A program made the translations under genes and the position numbers. A stretch of DNA of 8,064 nucleotides from an uncultured Corynebacterium sp. (GTDB lineage: Bacteria; Actinomycetota; Actinomycetes; Mycobacteriales; Mycobacteriaceae): NCBI RefSeq assembly GCF_937999985.1, contig NZ_CALLDG010000074.1, positions 1 to 8,064 of the forward strand, in the 5' to 3' direction. How positions within the stretch are numbered: position 1 is the first letter of the stretch; every line of letters begins with the position of its first letter. The notes under the pieces are model-generated. The model had not been told where the DNA came from. It did no database searches and saw only the letters and a list, made by a program, of their open reading frames with translations. Shown here piece by piece: positions 1-4,926 of the stretch.

Positions 1-2
1 TA

Positions 3-48
3 CTCCCCACTAGTCGGTAACTGATTTCTCAGTCCAACTAATGGGGAG
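3..48 (-). terminator. Nested stem-loop downstream of the peptide synthetase gene, candidate terminator
   Basis: Bases 3-14 (CTCCCCACTAGT) pair with 37-48 (ACTAATGGGGAG) over 12 positions. The only imperfect pair (10 with 41) is a C-A mismatch in plus-strand RNA but a G-U wobble in minus-strand RNA, so the structure suits a transcript coming from the synthetase. Inside the loop a second stem pairs ACTGA (20-24) with TCAGT (29-33) around TTTC. It begins about 40 bases after the synthetase stop codon. No U-tract can be seen because the window ends two bases after the stem, so intrinsic termination is inferred. It could instead be a 3' stability element or part of a repeat family. Confidence 0.45.
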
Positions 49-89
49 CAGTTCATGCGTAGGGCGACCGGGGCTTGTGCTTATGGAGG

Positions 90-3000
90 CTAACTCTCCA
101 CGATCTCGATCGGGTTGCCCTGCCACTTCGTTGCGGCGGGAACGTGGTCGCCGCGCATTACTAGTGACGCCGGGCCGACCGTCGCCGCCTGTTCGATCGC
201 TGCGGCGGGCAGAGCCACGCTGTGGGGTCCCATCGTCGCGCCGTCGCCCAGGGTGACGGTATCCAGGCTCATCACACGGTCCTGGAACAGGTGTGTCTGC
301 ACCACACAACCCGGGCCCACGCTCGCACCCCGGCCAATGCTGACCAGGTCCGCCTCGGGCAGCCAGTAGGAGTCCAGCCACGCACCCCGGCCGATCTTCG
401 CGCCCAGTGCACGCAGGAACATGTTCAGGCTGCCGGTGCCCATCGTGTGCGCCAGGAACCACGGGCCGGCCACGGTCTCCACGAACTGGTCCTGCAGCTC
501 GTTGAGCCACACGAAGGCCGACCACAGCTCGTGCTCGCCCGGCTTGATGCGCTGCACGCACAGCCACTTCATCAGCACTGTCACCACTGCCGCCGCGAAA
601 CCAGCGCCGACCAGAACTAGGCCGGAGACCGCGAAGGCCTGCCAAATGCCCTGGTTCACCAGCATCCACTGCAACGCCAGCACAACGCCCGCCGCGATCA
701 TGGCGGAGGTCATCGGCGCCAGCAGGCGCAGGGTCTCCACGATGCCGCGGGCCACCTTCAGGCCGAAGCCCGGGTTGTAGGTGCGGGACTCTCCGCCGGT
801 CTCCACGGCCACGCGACGCAAACGCTCCGGCGGGGAACCCAGCCAGTTGCTGCCGGACTTCGTCTTCACCGGGGTGGAGGAAAGCACTGCCACCAGGGAG
901 TTCTTCTTCAGCGTGCGATCCGGGCCGGCGATACCGGAGTTACCCAGGAAGGACCGCTTACCCACCTTCGTGTTACCTGTAAGCATCCAGCCGCCACCGC
1001 CGAGCTCGTAGCCGCCGACCATCGTGTCGTCTGCTAGGAACGCGCCCTCGCGCACCTCGGCGAAGCGCGGCACCATCACAGCCGTGGAGATCTCCGCATC
1101 CTTGCCCACCTTGGCGCCCAGACTGCGGAACCACAGCGGGGTCAGCTGTGCCGCGTACATCGGGAACAGTTGCGTACGGGCGCTATCCATCAGACGCTCG
1201 ACCGCCCATACGCGCCAGCCGCTGAGGCTGCGCACGGCCACCACGCCCGGCTTCAGGCCTGCGGACAGCAGACGGACGGACAGCCACGTCAGTGCTGCGT
1301 ACGTTGCGAATGCCACCAAACCACCGACTGCGGCGATGGGAAGCGCCAGCAAGGGGGCGTCAACAGGAACGAGCCACAGCACAAACGCCGCAGCGACGAA
1401 CAGAGCCACCAGGGGCAGGAACGACATCGCAATGGCGCTCAGCGCGTAGAGCCAGAACCACATGGTGCGGCGCGGGGCGGCCTGCTCCGGGAAACGATTA
1501 TGCGCCTTGCCGACCTTCACCGCAGGCGAGCCCGCCCACTGCGAACCTGCCTTGACCTTCTTGGCTCCCGTGACGGCCGAACCGGGCTCGATGTGAGCAC
1601 GAGCACCGATGCGGGAACCGGGGAACAGGGTGGAGCGGGCGCCGACGGAGGCATCCTTGCCGACTTCGATGCGTCCGACATGCAGCACATCACCCTCCAG
1701 CCAGTAGCCGGAAAGATCCACTTCCTGCTCGATGGAACAGTGCTTGCCCAGGGTCAGCAGGCCAGTGACGGGCGGCAGGGTGTGCATCTGCGCGCCCTTG
1801 CCGACCTTCGCGCCCAGCCAACGGGCATAAGTAGTAATCCACGCGGCACCCGAGACATCGCGCGCGCCGGAGGAATCCGCCACGCGCTCCGCAGCCCAAA
1901 TGCGCAGGTGAACAGAGCCGCCGCGCTTATAGTCGCCCTCGCCGATACCCGCCGTAATCAGGCGGATCAACAGCGCGGACAGTGGCAGACGGCCCAGCGG
2001 GGTGGCGAAGACAATCACCGCAGCGATGACCACGGCCCAAGGAACGTCTACCACCCACGGCAGATCGCCCGCCCACGAAGAACCGTGGAACAGGATCGCG
2101 TTGAACACCAGGATCCAGGTCACCCACTGCGCACCCGCGAGAGTGAGCGCCGGAATCTGGATCAGCGCCTGCGCAAGGCGGGTGCCGATGCCCACCGGTT
2201 TGGCAGGCTTGACGTCCTTGGCCTGTGCGGCCTGGCCAGTGCCTGCGCCGCCGGTCTTTTCACGCAGAGAGTCGATGTGCTCGGCCAATGCGCCCAGGCG
2301 GGAGTGATCATAGAGATCGCGCACGCTGACGGTCGGAACCTCCTGGCGCACGCGGCTGATCAAGGTGGCCGCACCCAGGGAGGTGCCGCCGAGGTTGAAG
2401 AAATCTGCATCCGGGCTGTTCACTGCCGTGCCGAGCGCATCGGCGAATAGCCCCGCCAGCCACTGTTGGGTCGGGTCATCGAACTCCGCGTTGCCGCTGG
2501 AAGGCAGCGGCCACGGCAGGGCCTTCTTGTCCACCTTGCCGGAGGTCGTCACCGGCAGCTCGTCCAGCGCGCACAGGCGCGGAACCATGGCAGCGGGCAT
2601 GGAGTCGCGCAGCTGGTCTAGTGCTTGCTGCTGGTCGAAGTCTTCGACGTTGCCCTCGGTGGAGACGTAGCCCACCAGCACCTTGTCGCCGCCGCCGGTG
2701 GTCTGCACCACGACGGTCGAGCTGCGCACTCCGGGGAGAGCGGACAGTGCGGCGTCTACCTCACCGAGTTCGATTCGACGCCCACCGATCTTCACCTGGT
2801 CGTCGATACGACCGACGAAGTACAGGCCATCTTCCTCGAGGCGCACATGGTCACCGGAGCGGTAGGCGCGTTCCCAGCCGAGCTCCGGCATGGGCGCGAA
2901 CTTCTCCGCATCCTTCTCCGGATCCAGGTAGCGGGCCAGGCCGACGCCGCCGATGATCAGCTCGCCGGTCTCGCCCCAGCCCACCGGCTGGTTGTTTTCG

Positions 3001-3989
3001 TCAACGACTGCCAGGTCCCAGCCGCGCAGGGGAGTGCCGATGGAAACCGGGCGCACCCCGTCCATGGTGGTGCCGCAGGCCACGACGGTGGCCTCGGTCG
3101 GGCCATAGGTGTTCCACAGCTCGCGGGAATCGGTGGCCAGACGGACTGCCAGCTCCGGCGGGCAGGCCTCGCCGCCGAAGATCAGCAGACGCACGGCATC
3201 CAGGGCCTCATCCGGCCAGAGACCGGCCAGGGTCGGCACAGTGGAAACGGCCGTGACGCTGCGGGAAACCAGCCAAGGGCCCAGATCTACACCAGAGCGA
3301 ACCAGGGCACGCGGGGCGGGCACCAAGCAGGCGCCGTGGCGCCAAGCCAGCCACATCTCCTCACAGGAAGCGTCGAAGGCCACGGAGAGGCCAGCCAGCA
3401 CACGGTCGCCCGGGGCCAGCGGCTCGTCCTGCAGGAACATCTCCGCCTCTGCATCCACGAAGGCAGCCGCGTTGCGGTGGGTGACCGCCACGCCCTTCGG
3501 CTTGCCGGTGGAACCGGAGGTGAAAATGATCCACGCATCGGTTTCCAGGTCTGGGCCGAATACCTTGTCGGAGGCTGCTCCGGGATCTGCCTGCAGGTTT
3601 TCGTCGACTAGCTGCAGCCCTTCAGCGCCGTAAATTGCGGCCACACCGGCTTCGCCGAAGACGAGGGAAGCTCGTTCCTCGGGGTCGTCGGCGTCAACAG
3701 GTACATAGGCAGCACCGACGGCCAGGGTGGACAGAATAGCGATGTAGAGCGAGCGATCACCGCTGGGCATGCGAATGCCGATGCGGTCGCCGCGCCCAAG
3801 GCCACGGTTATGCAGCCACTCGGCGGTTTCGTTGATCTCGTCGAGCAGCTCGGAATAGGTAATAACCCCCTTGCCGTCGTCGATAGCGGGGGCTTCTGGG
3901 CATGCCGAAGCCGTCGCACGCACAATGTCGATGAGCGTGCGCGGCTCCGGTGCCTCGTGGGAACGGAGGTACCGGGAAGGAATCTGCAC
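90..3989 (-). CDS. pls: Pls/PosA-type non-ribosomal peptide synthetase, probable poly-L-lysine (basic amino acid homopolymer) synthetase
   Basis: A 1299-residue membrane synthetase. Residues about 17-495 form an adenylation domain with intact core motifs: TSGSTGKPKG (157-166), YGPTEAT (295-301), YRSGD (376-380), GRIDDQVKIGGRRIE (393-407) and GKVDKKAL (484-491). A carrier domain follows, with LGGTS at 533-537 (Ser537 is the phosphopantetheine site). After a linker come three helix pairs (about 612-666, 843-905, 1090-1142). Each pair is followed by a hexapeptide-repeat domain opened by LGAKxG (725, 957, 1195). There is no classical condensation or thioesterase domain. This is the layout of Streptomyces epsilon-poly-L-lysine synthetase, in which the three C-terminal domains link the monomers. 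By hand alignment to GrsA the specificity residues are D206, A207, E210, S249, I270, G272, T294, V302, V303 and K485, a lysine-like code. The GTG start is chosen for its AGGAGG and because the conserved domain begins at about residue 17. It lies 7 bp after MarR. Family assignment is firm; the product is inferred. Confidence 0.9.
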   Translation of the reverse strand: MQIPSRYLRSHEAPEPRTLIDIVRATASACPEAPAIDDGKGVITYSELLDEINETAEWLHNRGLGRGDRIGIRMPSGDRSLYIAILSTLAVGAAYVPVDADDPEERASLVFGEAGVAAIYGAEGLQLVDENLQADPGAASDKVFGPDLETDAWIIFTSGSTGKPKGVAVTHRNAAAFVDAEAEMFLQDEPLAPGDRVLAGLSVAFDASCEEMWLAWRHGACLVPAPRALVRSGVDLGPWLVSRSVTAVSTVPTLAGLWPDEALDAVRLLIFGGEACPPELAVRLATDSRELWNTYGPTEATVVACGTTMDGVRPVSIGTPLRGWDLAVVDENNQPVGWGETGELIIGGVGLARYLDPEKDAEKFAPMPELGWERAYRSGDHVRLEEDGLYFVGRIDDQVKIGGRRIELGEVDAALSALPGVRSSTVVVQTTGGGDKVLVGYVSTEGNVEDFDQQQALDQLRDSMPAAMVPRLCALDELPVTTSGKVDKKALPWPLPSSGNAEFDDPTQQWLAGLFADALGTAVNSPDADFFNLGGTSLGAATLISRVRQEVPTVSVRDLYDHSRLGALAEHIDSLREKTGGAGTGQAAQAKDVKPAKPVGIGTRLAQALIQIPALTLAGAQWVTWILVFNAILFHGSSWAGDLPWVVDVPWAVVIAAVIVFATPLGRLPLSALLIRLITAGIGEGDYKRGGSVHLRIWAAERVADSSGARDVSGAAWITTYARWLGAKVGKGAQMHTLPPVTGLLTLGKHCSIEQEVDLSGYWLEGDVLHVGRIEVGKDASVGARSTLFPGSRIGARAHIEPGSAVTGAKKVKAGSQWAGSPAVKVGKAHNRFPEQAAPRRTMWFWLYALSAIAMSFLPLVALFVAAAFVLWLVPVDAPLLALPIAAVGGLVAFATYAALTWLSVRLLSAGLKPGVVAVRSLSGWRVWAVERLMDSARTQLFPMYAAQLTPLWFRSLGAKVGKDAEISTAVMVPRFAEVREGAFLADDTMVGGYELGGGGWMLTGNTKVGKRSFLGNSGIAGPDRTLKKNSLVAVLSSTPVKTKSGSNWLGSPPERLRRVAVETGGESRTYNPGFGLKVARGIVETLRLLAPMTSAMIAAGVVLALQWMLVNQGIWQAFAVSGLVLVGAGFAAAVVTVLMKWLCVQRIKPGEHELWSAFVWLNELQDQFVETVAGPWFLAHTMGTGSLNMFLRALGAKIGRGAWLDSYWLPEADLVSIGRGASVGPGCVVQTHLFQDRVMSLDTVTLGDGATMGPHSVALPAAAIEQAATVGPASLVMRGDHVPAATKWQGNPIEIVES

Positions 3990-3996
3990 TTTCTGC

Positions 3997-4443
3997 CTAG
4001 GCCTCCTCTGAAGAGATGATGGCCTTGGCCAGTTTGCTCAAGTGCTTAAGCTGCTTGGAAGTGGATTCGTCCAGCGCCTTGTCCTCGGCGGAGGCGACCA
4101 GAGGGGAAAGGCTGGTGTAGGTCTTATTGCCCTTCTTGGTCACCGAGATGATTTGACGACGACGATCCTTGGGATCCTTAACCCTCTTAGCGAGCGAGCG
4201 CTTTTCCAGCGAGTCAACCAGGCGAACCATGTCGGAGCGGTCCACTCCGAGGATCTCGCCCAGCGTGGCCTGGCTTGCGGCATCGCCATCGACGAGGCAC
4301 GCAAGAACCCAGAATTCGCGCAGGTTGAAGCCCTTTTCCGCGAGCGCGGTCTCTACGAAGTCGCGGGTGCGGCGGCGTAGGCGCTCAAGCTGGAAAGAGG
4401 GTGAAGACAACAAGTCAGCGGGTAGCGGCGTGTTTTCGGACAT
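3997..4443 (-). CDS. MarR-family transcriptional regulator
   Basis: A 148-residue protein of normal length for MarR dimers, which bind palindromic DNA and often release it on binding a small ligand or on oxidation. The winged helix-turn-helix spans about residues 40-106. The recognition part is TLGEILGVDRSDMVRLVDSLEKR (first residue 60) and the wing carries the family signature DPKDRRRQIISVTKKG (90-105). Flanking N- and C-terminal helices should form the dimer interface. Its single cysteine is Cys49, not the N-terminal cysteine typical of OhrR sensors, so peroxide sensing is not supported. The ATG at 4443 is preferred because a promoter -10 sits 6 bases upstream, giving a leaderless mRNA; an upstream in-frame extension would run through that promoter. 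The gene lies 7 bp before the synthetase gene, so it is the natural candidate to control it. Ligand unknown. Confidence 0.9.
   Translation of the reverse strand: MSENTPLPADLLSSPSFQLERLRRRTRDFVETALAEKGFNLREFWVLACLVDGDAASQATLGEILGVDRSDMVRLVDSLEKRSLAKRVKDPKDRRRQIISVTKKGNKTYTSLSPLVASAEDKALDESTSKQLKHLSKLAKAIISSEEA
4002..4007 (-). promoter_or_regulatory. Ribosome binding site of the peptide synthetase gene
   Basis: AGGAGG on the minus strand lies inside the last codons of the MarR gene, 12 bases before the GTG start at 3989. The spacing is longer than usual. No promoter is seen between the two genes, so the synthetase is probably translated from the MarR transcript, with ribosomes ending MarR at 3997 close to the site. 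Confidence 0.6.
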
Positions 4444-4444
4444 G

Positions 4445-4485
4445 CCACAAATATAACGCTGACCGTGGGTCTTGTCTAATTGTGG
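4445..4485. promoter_or_regulatory. Inverted repeat flanking the marR promoter, candidate operator
   Basis: CCACAA (4445-4450) and TTGTGG (4480-4485) are perfect 6-bp inverted arms. One lies between the -10 and the start codon, the other abuts the -35 box, so they bracket the core promoter. A MarR dimer usually binds a tighter 16-20 bp palindrome, so the arms would have to be two sites or a chance pair. Suggestive of autoregulation only. Confidence 0.25.
4450..4479 (-). promoter_or_regulatory. Promoter of the marR-pls operon, leaderless start
   Basis: On the minus strand, TAGACA (4479-4474) stands 18 bp before TATATT (4455-4450), a close match to the housekeeping -35/-10 pattern. Six bases separate the -10 from the ATG at 4443, so transcription should start at or next to the A of the start codon. 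The -35 overlaps the stop codon of the rhodanese gene, so the operon can be driven independently of rhodanese transcription. Confidence 0.65.
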
Positions 4486-4787
4486 GGTTGCCCCACGATA
4501 GGGAGTCCGGCGTCTCGCCAACCGGCCGTGCCATTAGCAACGTTGATTGCGTCGATGCCGTTCTGCTCCAGCCACTGGCAGGCGCGCGCGGAGCGGCCAC
4601 CGGACAGGCAGATCAGGTAAATGTCCTCGTTCAGATCCAGCTCGCCGTAGCGGGCCTGTAGCTCGGAGAGTGGCAGGTTGGTCGCGCCCTCGGCGTGCCA
4701 CTGGTTGTATTCATCCACCTCACGAATGTCGATCAGCTGGGCGCCAGCAGGAACATCGGTGGGCTGTACTGTTTCGAAATCACTCAT
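4476..4787 (-). CDS. Single-domain rhodanese-like protein
   Basis: A 103-residue stand-alone rhodanese domain, the usual size for GlpE/PspE-like proteins that carry a persulfide on cysteine and pass sulfur to cyanide, thiols or protein acceptors. The N-terminal motif QLIDIREVDEYNQWHAEGATNLPL (from residue 17) matches the family pattern of a D-x-R loop followed by the H-x-x-G-A-x-N-x-P element. The active-site loop is CLSGGRS (60-66) with catalytic Cys60 and the expected downstream Arg. The C-terminal NGTAGWRDAGLPI element is also typical. No signal peptide or membrane helix is visible, so it should be cytoplasmic. It starts at an ATG 8 bases after a -10 hexamer (leaderless) and ends 32 bp before the MarR start codon, so some transcription may continue into marR. 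The physiological acceptor is unknown. Confidence 0.88.
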   Translation of the reverse strand: MSDFETVQPTDVPAGAQLIDIREVDEYNQWHAEGATNLPLSELQARYGELDLNEDIYLICLSGGRSARACQWLEQNGIDAINVANGTAGWRDAGLPIVGQPHN

Positions 4788-4795
4788 GGCGCCCC

Positions 4796-4801
4796 ATTGT
4801 A
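4796..4801 (-). promoter_or_regulatory. -10 element of the rhodanese gene, leaderless start
   Basis: TACAAT on the minus strand matches the consensus at five of six positions and lies 8 bases before the ATG at 4787, placing the transcript start at or one base before the start codon. No convincing -35 is seen at the usual distance. Confidence 0.5.
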
Positions 4802-4832
4802 GGCAAGGTGGCGAAGGTGGGCAGCCAGCGAA

Positions 4833-4877
4833 GTGGAGTTGGATAGCACGGAGTTAAATAACGTGGAGTTAAATAGA
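4833..4877 (+). repeat. Three tandem copies of a 15-bp unit upstream of the ATPase gene
   Basis: Units at 4833-4847 (GTGGAGTTGGATAGC), 4848-4862 (ACGGAGTTAAATAAC) and 4863-4877 (GTGGAGTTAAATAGA) have an exact 15-bp period with the invariant core GGAGTT at 4835, 4850 and 4865. The copies bring an A/T-rich TTAAATA segment into otherwise GC-rich DNA. They lie between the rhodanese promoter and the ATPase ribosome binding site and may be regulator sites or promoter elements. A near-tandem AAGGTGG pair (4805, 4814; period 9) lies just upstream. Confidence 0.6.
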
Positions 4878-4885
4878 TGGGGCAT

Positions 4886-4921
4886 CCCGGTGGGGACCTG
4901 CCGGGCCGTTTACGCAGGAGG
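4886..4921 (+). promoter_or_regulatory. Leader hairpins and AGGAGG ribosome binding site of the ATPase gene
   Basis: AGGAGG (4916-4921) is 5 bases before the GTG at 4927 and fixes that start. Upstream, CCCGG (4886-4890) can pair with CCGGG (4901-4905). Alternatively CCTGC (4897-4901) can pair with GCAGG (4914-4918), which covers the first three bases of the AGGAGG. The two stems share base 4901 and cannot both form, so the leader could switch between open and masked states. Stems are only 5 bp in GC-rich DNA. The ribosome binding site is secure; the switch is speculative. Confidence 0.45.
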
Positions 4922-4926
4922 TTGAA

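Noticed and set aside
1..89. tRNA gene or mobile-element end in the left edge
   Set aside because: No T-loop consensus, anticodon arm or CCA-proximal acceptor stem can be fitted, and no transposase fragment is seen. Only the stem-loop is supported.
1170..3611. Long open frames on the plus strand (1170-2450, 2625-3611) opposite the synthetase
   Set aside because: They mirror the codon bias of the high-GC synthetase gene, have low-complexity Arg/Gly/His-rich translations and no recognisable domain. The minus strand carries the intact motifs.
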